Position numbers and translations under genes: made by a program | Source of the DNA: Flavobacteriales bacterium | Lineage (GTDB): Bacteria > Bacteroidota > Bacteroidia > Flavobacteriales_D > CAJJDF01 | Assembly (NCBI GenBank): GCA_020630395.1 | Contig: JAHDBM010000007.1 | Span: 16,312 to 80,311 of the forward strand | Reading direction: 5' to 3' | Length of the DNA: 64,000 nucleotides | The notes under the pieces: generated by a model | What the model saw: the letters and a program-made list of their open reading frames with translations, nothing else | Told to the model about the DNA's origin: nothing | The model's database searches: none | Shown: positions 28,149 through 36,908 of the stretch, piece after piece | Layout: every line of letters starts with the position of its first letter | Numbering within the stretch: position 1 is the stretch's first letter

Positions 28149-29723
28149 ATGAGATTTTTATTACTACTAATCATATTATTACTTTTCTTTTCGTGTAAAA
28201 GAAGAGAAGAAACAACTTGGGACATTAATGTTCATTCTCCACTAATTAAAACAAGCCTTTCTATAAACAATCTATTACATGATTCTATTTTAAATGAAAA
28301 TCCTGATAGCAGTTTAATGATAGACTATTCTTATTCGCTAAACGCATTTAATACAGACTCTGCTTTTAAAATTCCTGATACTATTATTAATGCATTTTAT
28401 AATATTCCCTTTGGATCTCCTACATCACTTAATCCTGGGTTTCAATTTGCAAATGATCCTGCATCAAATCAATTTAATTATGGAGATGCTAGAATTACAG
28501 AAATGAAATTAACATCTGGTAAGATAAAATTTAAAATTATCAGTCAAATTAATGAAAAAACTATTTACACTTATGAGGTTTTAAAATCTGATGACGGCAA
28601 TGGTAATTTGTTTACAAAAAAAATAACAGTACCTGCAGGAACAGTTAGTTCTCCTGGAATTGCACAAGGAGAATTTGATCTTGATGGATACACTTTTGAT
28701 ATGACTGGCACAAATAGTAATAGCTATAACACGTTAGAAACAAGACTTAAAGTACTAATTGATCCAGATGGAAATAGTGTATTGGTTTCTGGTGCTGATA
28801 GTGTATTAGTTGAAAATGGGTTAATTAATCTTAAACCAGCATATATTAAAGGTTTTATTGGGACATCTACATTTGATGAACCTAACAGTGAGCTAGAAGC
28901 TGGATTATTTGATAATATTATAAGTGGTGGATTAGATATAGATCAACTAGATGTGACCCTTAGTTTTACTAACTATATTGGTGCTGAGTTAAGGTTCAAA
29001 TTAAACCATTTAAGGTCATTAAATTCTAGAACTTCCAACACAATAAGTCTATCACATAATATTATTGGTAATGATAACAATATAAACCGTGCAACTTTAT
29101 CTGGCTCAACCATCACTCCTTATGTTGTCAATTATCAAATGAATACGTCAAACTCTAATATTGATTTATTTTTAGAAAACTTACCTACAGCAATGGAATT
29201 TGGTTTTGAAGCCGAAATCAATCCATTAGGCAATATCTCAAGTGGTAATGATTTTCTATTTATCAATAAAACTATTGATATAAACTTTGATGTAATGATG
29301 CCACTAAGCTTAATTGCGAATAATTTAACATTACTTGATACCATTGAATTATCTATTGATTCTGCTAACAATAGATTAAAAAAAGGAGATTTTACGCTTA
29401 TTGCTGAGAATGGCTTTCCTTTTGATGCTGAATTACAATTGTATCTCTTAGACATTGATAACAATGTGATTGATTCTTTATTTAATGGTCAAATTATTAC
29501 ATCTGGAACATTAAATGGAGCCAATAGAGTTATAAACTCTACTACTACAACCATCATGGCTAACTTAAATGAGGACAAGATCAAATTATTAGAACAAAAC
29601 AACAGAGTAATACTAACAAGCAGATATCATACTCTAGCTTCAAGTCATACGACTATTTATAGTAATTACAAGCTCGATTTAAAACTTATTGGAGACATAA
29701 CATACGAAGCATCAATCAAGTAA
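28149..29723 (+). CDS. Lipoprotein of unknown function
   Basis: 524 aa; lipobox LLLFFSC at N-terminus; 5-nt gap to downstream DUF5723 gene. Confidence 0.65.
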   Translation: MRFLLLLIILLLFFSCKRREETTWDINVHSPLIKTSLSINNLLHDSILNENPDSSLMIDYSYSLNAFNTDSAFKIPDTIINAFYNIPFGSPTSLNPGFQFANDPASNQFNYGDARITEMKLTSGKIKFKIISQINEKTIYTYEVLKSDDGNGNLFTKKITVPAGTVSSPGIAQGEFDLDGYTFDMTGTNSNSYNTLETRLKVLIDPDGNSVLVSGADSVLVENGLINLKPAYIKGFIGTSTFDEPNSELEAGLFDNIISGGLDIDQLDVTLSFTNYIGAELRFKLNHLRSLNSRTSNTISLSHNIIGNDNNINRATLSGSTITPYVVNYQMNTSNSNIDLFLENLPTAMEFGFEAEINPLGNISSGNDFLFINKTIDINFDVMMPLSLIANNLTLLDTIELSIDSANNRLKKGDFTLIAENGFPFDAELQLYLLDIDNNVIDSLFNGQIITSGTLNGANRVINSTTTTIMANLNEDKIKLLEQNNRVILTSRYHTLASSHTTIYSNYKLDLKLIGDITYEASIK

Positions 29724-29728
29724 ATTAT

Positions 29729-30931
29729 ATGAAGCAATTTAGTTTAATAGTCATTATTCTTGGATTTATTTCTGTGGATTATTCTCAGGATACAACAAGT
29801 ACTTGGAAAAAAACACCTCCTTTTGTGCTCTCAGTAGACTTTTTTGGGGGACTTGGGTCTACTAATATGACAAATGAATTTACCTCAAAACTTATTTTTG
29901 GTGGTCATATTGATTCTACTTTAAAAAACAATGTGTTAGATAACACAAAAAAAATGAATAGAGCTGGTTTTGAATTAAACTACGAAGTTAAATTCTATAA
30001 CATGCAAGATACCTTTTTAAGAACATTGCCTGATTATCGATATTATATAGGGATAGGATCTTATGCAAATACCAGTGCTTCTTTTACTCAAGATTTTTTT
30101 AAAACCATTTTTTATGGTAATGCATCTTTTGGAAATACTCCTGCTGTATTTGATAATACCACATTATTTCAATCTAATTTTAAAAAAATCTCTTTTGGAT
30201 TAATGAATTTAAAAACAAAAACATCTTTTGCTTTATCAATTATTAGTGGAAACAATCATCAACTATTTGATTTTAATACCGCTAGATTAACTACTGGTGA
30301 AGATGCAAATGAACTTACCTTTGAGTATGATGGTAATTTTCAACAATCAGATTCTATAGCAAATGGTTTTTTAAAGTTTAGTGGAGCAGGTATTGCTTTA
30401 GATTACTCTATGCACATAAAAGAGACCGTTCAACTTTCCATTACTAACTTAGGTTTCGCGTTATGGGCTAGAAATCCATCATCTGCTAGATTAAATGAAA
30501 CTATCAATTATGATGGTTTTTATGTTTCTAATGTTTTTAGTGAAAACTCATTTAATGTGAGCAACTCATTAGACTCTATTATTCCAAATATAGAAAGCAA
30601 AGCTTTTGTAAGCTTTTTACCTGCAATAATTGAAGCTAAAAAAGTAATTAATACTGATAAAGAACTTCAATTAAATTATGGCCTTCGTTATCGATTTATG
30701 TCAAATTACTTTCCCTATTTATACATAGGTGGATTTTACAATGCTACTGAACAATTAAAATTATCATCTGCACTGTCTTATGGGGGGTATAATGCTTTTG
30801 AAATGAATTTTAATGCATATTATTCAACCAATACATACTACATTGGAGTTGGAACAAACAATCTATTAGGTAATTTCTCTAAAAAAGGAAGAGGAAGAAG
30901 TCTTCTATTATCAGCAATGATTAAATTTTAA
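29729..30931 (+). CDS. DUF5723-like outer-membrane protein
   Basis: Signal peptide ...ISVDYSQ, barrel-type sequence ending in F (LLLSAMIKF). Confidence 0.65.
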   Translation: MKQFSLIVIILGFISVDYSQDTTSTWKKTPPFVLSVDFFGGLGSTNMTNEFTSKLIFGGHIDSTLKNNVLDNTKKMNRAGFELNYEVKFYNMQDTFLRTLPDYRYYIGIGSYANTSASFTQDFFKTIFYGNASFGNTPAVFDNTTLFQSNFKKISFGLMNLKTKTSFALSIISGNNHQLFDFNTARLTTGEDANELTFEYDGNFQQSDSIANGFLKFSGAGIALDYSMHIKETVQLSITNLGFALWARNPSSARLNETINYDGFYVSNVFSENSFNVSNSLDSIIPNIESKAFVSFLPAIIEAKKVINTDKELQLNYGLRYRFMSNYFPYLYIGGFYNATEQLKLSSALSYGGYNAFEMNFNAYYSTNTYYIGVGTNNLLGNFSKKGRGRSLLLSAMIKF

Positions 30932-30936
30932 CTCTA

Positions 30937-31515
30937 TTGGAAGATAAACAAGTACTCATACAAGCATTTAAGAATGCTAAATTTAGCAAGAATGAACTAG
31001 AGAAAGTATTGGCTTCTTTTGAGTTAGTTCATTTTAAAAAAGGTGAAAACATATTACTTGAAGGGAAAACGGCTAAAGAATACTATTATGTAAATGATGG
31101 TTTTTTAAGATCTTATGTAACAGATTATAAAGGAAATGATATTACAACTGGTTTTTATTCTAAAGGAAAAATAATATTAGACATGACCTCTTTTTTCTTA
31201 AAAAGGCCTTCTGATGAAACTATAGAAACCTTAACCAATTGTACTTGTTGGAAAATTACGTTTGATCGTTCTCAATATCTTTTTCACCATTATGAATCAT
31301 ACAGAGAAGCTGGAAGAGCTAGATTAGTTGGTGCATATTTTAACCTAAAAAAAAGAAGTATTGGTATTATTACAAAAACAGCCAAAGAACGATATATAGA
31401 GCTCTTACAAGACCAACCTATTATCATACAACAAGCTCCCCTCAAACAAATTGCGAGTTATTTAGGTGTTACCGACACTTCACTTAGTCGAATCAGAAAA
31501 GAAATTACGCTTTAA
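30937..31515 (+). CDS. Crp/Fnr family transcriptional regulator
   Basis: Cyclic-nucleotide-binding-like N-terminus (FKKGENILLEGKTAKEYYYVNDGFLRSY) and HTH QIASYLGVTDTSLSRIRKE; TTG start. Confidence 0.87.
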   Translation: MEDKQVLIQAFKNAKFSKNELEKVLASFELVHFKKGENILLEGKTAKEYYYVNDGFLRSYVTDYKGNDITTGFYSKGKIILDMTSFFLKRPSDETIETLTNCTCWKITFDRSQYLFHHYESYREAGRARLVGAYFNLKKRSIGIITKTAKERYIELLQDQPIIIQQAPLKQIASYLGVTDTSLSRIRKEITL

Positions 31516-31632
31516 ATCTATTTCTTGTCATTTGGCAAGATTTATCATCACTACATCTTCTACATTTGAACTATCTAATTAGATAATTGATTTGTCGCGA
31601 CTTCATTTATTAAACATTAAAAACTAACAAAC

Positions 31633-31956
31633 ATGAAAGAATTTATGATGATATTTCGATATCCAAAAGATGAAACTAAATTACAATATAACGAATCTGA
31701 CTACTTAAGTTGGCAGGATTGGATTGGCTCGTTAATACGTAATCAACAGTTTGTTGCAACCCATAAACTTGCACAAAACTCTGAAATAGTTAACACAAAT
31801 AATAAAGAGGTTACAACTTTATCTACCAATATGAATGTTGGAGGATATCTTATTGCTAAAGCTAATTCTATTCTTGAAGCAAAAACATTAGCTAAAGAAT
31901 GTCCAATTTTAGCTATTGGAGGTAATGTAGAAATTAAAGAAATAGAACCAATGTAA
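31633..31956 (+). CDS. YCII-related (YciI/DGPF-like) protein
   Basis: MKEFMMIFRYPKDE..., GGYLIAKANSILEAKTLAKECPIL; 107 aa. Confidence 0.75.
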   Translation: MKEFMMIFRYPKDETKLQYNESDYLSWQDWIGSLIRNQQFVATHKLAQNSEIVNTNNKEVTTLSTNMNVGGYLIAKANSILEAKTLAKECPILAIGGNVEIKEIEPM

Positions 31957-31967
31957 ACGAATGAGCT

Positions 31968-32417
31968 ATGAAAACAATATTTGATTTAACAACAAGACAA
32001 CATCTCATTGAAAGAGTTGAAACGTTATCTAATAACTCCAATAAAGAATGGGGTAAAATGTCTATTTACCAAATGATAGAACACTGTGTATTAAGTGAGG
32101 AAATGTACCTTGGCAAAACCAAATACAAAAGACTATTTATTGGCAAGCTATTTGGCAAAGGCGAGCTTAAAAAAATGACAAAAAACACACATGATTTAAA
32201 GAAAAATCAACCTACTCATCCTACATTTAAAACTACTGGAAATGGAGATATAACGCCTTTAAAAAATAAGTGGATTGATTTATTAACTGAATATGGAAAT
32301 GATGCAATCGATTTTGAACATTTTGAACATCCATTCTTTGGAAAAATGAGCAAGGAGCAAATTGGTATATCGGTATATAAACATACCGATCACCACCTAA
32401 GACAGTTTAATGTTTAA
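31968..32417 (+). CDS. DUF1569 / DinB-like protein
   Basis: WGKMSIYQMIEHCVLSEEMYLG..., HPFFGKMSKEQIGISVYKHTDHHLRQF. Confidence 0.75.
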   Translation: MKTIFDLTTRQHLIERVETLSNNSNKEWGKMSIYQMIEHCVLSEEMYLGKTKYKRLFIGKLFGKGELKKMTKNTHDLKKNQPTHPTFKTTGNGDITPLKNKWIDLLTEYGNDAIDFEHFEHPFFGKMSKEQIGISVYKHTDHHLRQFNV

Positions 32418-32481
32418 TTCAAAATGTTTTAATTTAGCTCTACCATTGCCTATTCTTTAATTACAAGGTAATAACAAAAAA

Positions 32482-32501
32482 GCCTCTAGTATACTAGAGG
32501 C
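32482..32501. terminator. Bidirectional terminator
   Basis: gcctctagtatactagaggc perfect palindrome flanked by aaaaaa and tttgatttt between convergent genes. Confidence 0.8.
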
Positions 32502-32524
32502 TTTGATTTTAATATCGTGCTTTT

Positions 32525-33913
32525 TTATAAATGAATCACCTCATCATAAGCTGCTGCTGCTGCTTCCATAACCGCTTCACTCATTGTTGGGTGAGGATGA
32601 ACTGTTTTTATAATTTCATGACCAGTAGCTTCTAATTTTCTTAATGCTACAATCTCTGCAATCATTTCTGTTACATTATACCCTATCATGTGACCTCCTA
32701 AAATCTCTCCATATTTTGCATCAAAAATAAGTTTAACAAACCCATCTTTATGTCCGGCAGCACTTGCTTTTCCAGATGCAGAAAAAGGAAATTTTCCTAC
32801 TTTGATATCATAACCAGCTTCTTTGGCTGCTTTCTCTGTCATTCCAACTGATGAAATTTCCGGAGAACAATATGTACAACCTGGTATATTTCCATAATCT
32901 AATGGTTCAACATCTTGTCCTGCAATTTTCTCAACACAAATAATACCTTCGGCAGATGCTACGTGAGCAAGAGCTGCACCCGGAGTACAATCTCCTATAG
33001 CATAATAACCTGGTATATTCGTTTGAGCAAAATCGTTCACTAAAATCTTACCTCTGTCAGTTGCAATACCAACATCTTCTAATCCTATATTTTCAATATT
33101 AGCCTCAATACCTACTGCCGACAACACTACATCAGCCTCAAGAGTTTCTTCTCCTTTTTTGGTTTTAACAGTTACTTTACATCCATCTCTAACTACTTCC
33201 ACTTTTTCTACTGAAGAGTTAGTCATGATTTTCATCTTCTTTTTCTTGAATGTACGCTCTAATTGTTTAGAAACCTCTTCATCTTCTACTGGAACAATAG
33301 TTGGTTGGTATTCTACAATAGTAACATCAGTACCCATTGCATTATAAAAGTATGCAAACTCAACACCTATAGCTCCTGAACCAACAATAACCATCTTTTT
33401 TGGTTGTTTTGGAAGTGACATAGCCTCTCTGTAACCAATAACATGCTTACCATCTTGTTTTAAGTTTGGTAATTGTCTTGATCTAGCTCCTGTTGCTATA
33501 ATGATATTTGTAGCACTATATTCTTCTACTTTACCTTTATCATCAGTAACCGCAATCTTTTTACCTGGAAGAACTTTTCCAGTTCCCATAATTACATCAA
33601 TCTTATTCTTTTTCATAAGGAATTTAACGCCTCCACTCATTCCATTTGCCACTTCCCTACTCCTATTAACAACTGCTCCAAAATCATGAGAAGCATCTTT
33701 AACAGTTATTCCAAAATCTTCAGCATGATTAATATATTCGAATACGCTAGCACTTTTTAATAACGCTTTTGTAGGTATACAACCCCAGTTTAAGCAAATA
33801 CCTCCTAAACTTTCTTTTTCAATTATGGCAGTTTTTAAACCAAGCTGAGATGCTCTAATAGCTGCAACATATCCTCCTGGTCCACTTCCTAAAACTATAA
33901 TATCGTAATTCAT
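32525..33913 (-). CDS. lpdA: Dihydrolipoyl dehydrogenase
   Basis: GGICLNWGCIPTKALL redox-active disulfide, two nucleotide-binding motifs, C-terminal HPHPTMSEAVMEA. Confidence 0.96.
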   Translation of the reverse strand: MNYDIIVLGSGPGGYVAAIRASQLGLKTAIIEKESLGGICLNWGCIPTKALLKSASVFEYINHAEDFGITVKDASHDFGAVVNRSREVANGMSGGVKFLMKKNKIDVIMGTGKVLPGKKIAVTDDKGKVEEYSATNIIIATGARSRQLPNLKQDGKHVIGYREAMSLPKQPKKMVIVGSGAIGVEFAYFYNAMGTDVTIVEYQPTIVPVEDEEVSKQLERTFKKKKMKIMTNSSVEKVEVVRDGCKVTVKTKKGEETLEADVVLSAVGIEANIENIGLEDVGIATDRGKILVNDFAQTNIPGYYAIGDCTPGAALAHVASAEGIICVEKIAGQDVEPLDYGNIPGCTYCSPEISSVGMTEKAAKEAGYDIKVGKFPFSASGKASAAGHKDGFVKLIFDAKYGEILGGHMIGYNVTEMIAEIVALRKLEATGHEIIKTVHPHPTMSEAVMEAAAAAYDEVIHL

Positions 33914-33986
33914 CTGTCTATTTAATTATGTTAATCTAAATTAATAATTAATGTGGGAATTCATTCCCTTTTAATCTTAATATCAA

Positions 33987-34412
33987 CTATAAATCTTTTG
34001 GATTAATCTTTTTTCTAGTTGATTTTATCTCCGATTTATTTTTCTTATTCTTTAACCTTTTGGCTTTAACTGCTCTAGGCACCTTGGTTTCTTTTCTTTC
34101 TTTTTCCTCAACTAACACTTCTTCTAAAAATGCTTGAAGCTTTTCGGTAGTATCTTTTTTATTTTTTAACTGAGATCTTGTTTTTGCTGATGAAATTCTA
34201 ATAATAGGATAATTAATATACCTATGTTCAGCTTCTTTTAACTTTTCTAAAACGTCATCACTAAGTGATGGTATAGCATCTAGATCAAGAACAAGCGTAA
34301 CCTTGGTTTCAACTTTATTAACATGTTGGCCTCCTTTCCCTCCACTTCTAGAAGTTTCAAATGCTAGCTTCTCTTTAAAAAGAGACATAATATGATCTGT
34401 ATTAAACAACAT
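33987..34412 (-). CDS. arfB: Peptidyl-tRNA hydrolase ArfB (RF-1 domain, ribosome rescue)
   Basis: SGGKGGQHVNKVETKVTL GGQ motif; basic C-terminal tail; 141 aa. Confidence 0.92.
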   Translation of the reverse strand: MLFNTDHIMSLFKEKLAFETSRSGGKGGQHVNKVETKVTLVLDLDAIPSLSDDVLEKLKEAEHRYINYPIIRISSAKTRSQLKNKKDTTEKLQAFLEEVLVEEKERKETKVPRAVKAKRLKNKKNKSEIKSTRKKINPKDL

Positions 34413-34416
34413 CTTT

Positions 34417-35001
34417 TTAATGTACTGCTGATCTCCATTCTAGTTTACGACAAATATCTCCTTCAATGTTATTCAGCTCTTCTAATCTTTTATAAATAGC
34501 TTCTTCATCCCAGTAATTAAATGCTAATCTTACAAATAGTGTTGCATGCTTAGCCTCTGAAGTCCAAATATCTCTATAAAAATCACTCAATTCCTTATCC
34601 TCAATGGTATCAGCAATTAATTTAAAGCGTTCCATTCCTCTCATCTCAATAATAGAAGTAATTAACATTCGATCCATTAATCTTTCATCAGGAGTTGATC
34701 TACAGGCATCCATCAATTGTCTTATGTAAGGATTCTTCTCCATTTTTTTTGGTAATTGAAGTCCTCTCTTTTCCATCAAGGCGTAAACTTGTTGAAAATG
34801 TTCCAATTCCTCAATAGCCGTATCAATTAGCTCAGGAATAATCTCAACTTTATCCGGACATTTAGCTACAAATCCTAAAGCAGTTGCTGATGCTTTTCGC
34901 TCACAGTCTGCATGATCTATTAAAAAAGAATCGAAATCCTTAATAGCATGATCTGCCCATTCTTTTGGGGTTTTATAGGTTAAATCGATTGAATATCTCA
35001 T
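34417..35001 (-). CDS. miaE: tRNA-(ms2io6A)-hydroxylase
   Basis: Ferritin-like di-iron protein (DHADCERKASA, AIEELEHFQQVYALMEKRG, SEAKHATLF). Start MRYSIDLTYKTP used; ORF track begins at 35043. Confidence 0.9.
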   Translation of the reverse strand: MRYSIDLTYKTPKEWADHAIKDFDSFLIDHADCERKASATALGFVAKCPDKVEIIPELIDTAIEELEHFQQVYALMEKRGLQLPKKMEKNPYIRQLMDACRSTPDERLMDRMLITSIIEMRGMERFKLIADTIEDKELSDFYRDIWTSEAKHATLFVRLAFNYWDEEAIYKRLEELNNIEGDICRKLEWRSAVH

Positions 35002-35189
35002 AATAATAAAAAATGTACTAATGTTTACTAAAAGAAGTTTCACTTATTCTCGATAATATTTAGCCTTTACAAACCTAAATCACTCGAACTGACAGTGAAA
35101 TTGTATTTTATTTTTATTGAACTATAATTTCTTGTACTTAATAAGTATAAAAGTAAGTAACTTTAAGAAGAAAATAATGTATTTAACCC

Positions 35190-35837
35190 ATGAGTGATAT
35201 CAATTCCTTTATAGCTAATGATCGTAAAGACTTTACAAAAGGTGAGTTAAACAAACAATCCTTGGAAGAAAATCCATTTAAATTATTTAACAAATGGTTT
35301 AAAGAAGCGCTAGATAAAATGGTTATAGAACCCTATGCCTTTCATTTATCTACTGCTGTTAATAACAAGCCTACCTCTAGAGTTGTTTATTTAAGAACTA
35401 TAGAAGATAATGGCTTTGTTTTTTTTACAAATTATAAAGGAAGAAAGGGCAAAGAAATTGAAACAAACAATAATGTTTCTATGAACTTTTTTTGGGCAGA
35501 AAAGGAGCGTCAAATAAGAATTGAAGGAAGGGTATTTAAAATTGAACCTGAAGCTTCTGATGCGTATTTTGCCAGCAGACCAAGAAAAAGTCAAATTGGA
35601 GCATGGGCATCTAACCAAAGTGAATCTATTGAAGATTACAAAACATTAGAAGAAAGGGTTCTTTATTTTGAAGAAAAATTTAAAGACCAAGATGTACCTA
35701 GACCTCCTCATTGGGGTGGATATATTATTAAACCTAATTATTTTGAGTTTTGGCAAGGAAGACAAAATAGGCTTCATGATCGTTTTGCTTATACTCTTGA
35801 TGAGCAAAAATGGAATATTGATCGTTTAAATCCATAA
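35190..35837 (+). CDS. pdxH: Pyridoxamine 5'-phosphate oxidase
   Basis: STAVNNKPTSRVVYLRTIEDNGFVFFTNY...KGKEIETN..., RPPHWGGYIIKPNYFEFWQGRQNRLHDRF. Confidence 0.96.
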   Translation: MSDINSFIANDRKDFTKGELNKQSLEENPFKLFNKWFKEALDKMVIEPYAFHLSTAVNNKPTSRVVYLRTIEDNGFVFFTNYKGRKGKEIETNNNVSMNFFWAEKERQIRIEGRVFKIEPEASDAYFASRPRKSQIGAWASNQSESIEDYKTLEERVLYFEEKFKDQDVPRPPHWGGYIIKPNYFEFWQGRQNRLHDRFAYTLDEQKWNIDRLNP

Positions 35838-35840
35838 TAC

Positions 35841-36908
35841 ATGATAAAACATCTACTATTATGTTGGATAATACTTTTAGCAGTTAGTTGTGAAACAACT
35901 GAATCTATTAATACACATGAAAAAACATTAATATCTAACACTAAATATGCAAAAGGATTTAATATTTACGAAACAGAAACCAGTTTTATATATGAAACAC
36001 TAGATCCTTCATCCCTTAAACAACTTGGAAAAATTGAAATATTAAAAACTAATCGAAATAACCAAGATTATTTTAATAATATTATCCCATTATCAGCTAC
36101 TCACATTTCATATTTAGACAAGCTGGATTTAATGAAAAACATTAAAGGAGTTACCTATTCGAATAGCATATTTAATAAAGACATACAAAAAGGCATTAAA
36201 GATAAATCTATTAGAGATATTGGGAGTGATAACAACCCTAATAAAGAATTAATCTTAGAAATTAATCCTTCAATCGTTTTTAGCTTCCCGTTTTCTTCAG
36301 CTGATAGCTGGATAGAAGCATTGGGTTATCGCCATATTCCTATCTCCGAGTATTTAGAAACACATCCGTTAGCACAAGCTGAATGGATTACCTTTTTTGG
36401 GCATTTATTTAATAAAGAATCTATTGCAAACGAAGTTTTTAATAATATTGAACAAGCTTATAATAACACCCTATTAAAACTTAATAGTCAACATAAAAAA
36501 CCTGCTATTTTAACTGGAGAATTATACGATAATATGTGGACTTTACCAGGCGGAAAAAGCATTACTACTACCTTGATTGAAGATGCAGGTGGAAATGTTA
36601 TCACTTTTAATGACACTACAGTTGGCTCAAGAAAAATTGATTTCGAAATTATATTGGACAAACAAGACCAATATGACAAATGGATATTTATCTCCTACAC
36701 TTCTTTATCCAAACAAAAAATGAAGGATAAAGAACCTAAATACAACTTCCTTGATATTCTTAATACTGATAATGTGTTTGTTTGTAATTCAAGTACCACT
36801 CCATATTTTGAACAAGGAATATTAGAACCTCATATTATATTATTAGATTTAATAAATATTTTCTCAGATTCAGTTGAAAACAACACCTATTTTAAAAGGC
36901 TTAACTAA
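35841..36908 (+). CDS. Lipoprotein periplasmic-binding protein of cobalamin/Fe-siderophore ABC type
   Basis: Lipobox LAVSC; NIKGVTYSNSIF, EINPSIVFSFPFSSAD, WTLPGGKSITTTLIEDAGGNVI. Confidence 0.75.
   Translation: MIKHLLLCWIILLAVSCETTESINTHEKTLISNTKYAKGFNIYETETSFIYETLDPSSLKQLGKIEILKTNRNNQDYFNNIIPLSATHISYLDKLDLMKNIKGVTYSNSIFNKDIQKGIKDKSIRDIGSDNNPNKELILEINPSIVFSFPFSSADSWIEALGYRHIPISEYLETHPLAQAEWITFFGHLFNKESIANEVFNNIEQAYNNTLLKLNSQHKKPAILTGELYDNMWTLPGGKSITTTLIEDAGGNVITFNDTTVGSRKIDFEIILDKQDQYDKWIFISYTSLSKQKMKDKEPKYNFLDILNTDNVFVCNSSTTPYFEQGILEPHIILLDLINIFSDSVENNTYFKRLN

Noticed and set aside
31524-31539. Imperfect hairpin cttgtcatttggcaag after the Crp/Fnr gene
   Set aside because: Short stem with a wobble pair and only a weak T-run; not enough for a terminator or operator call.
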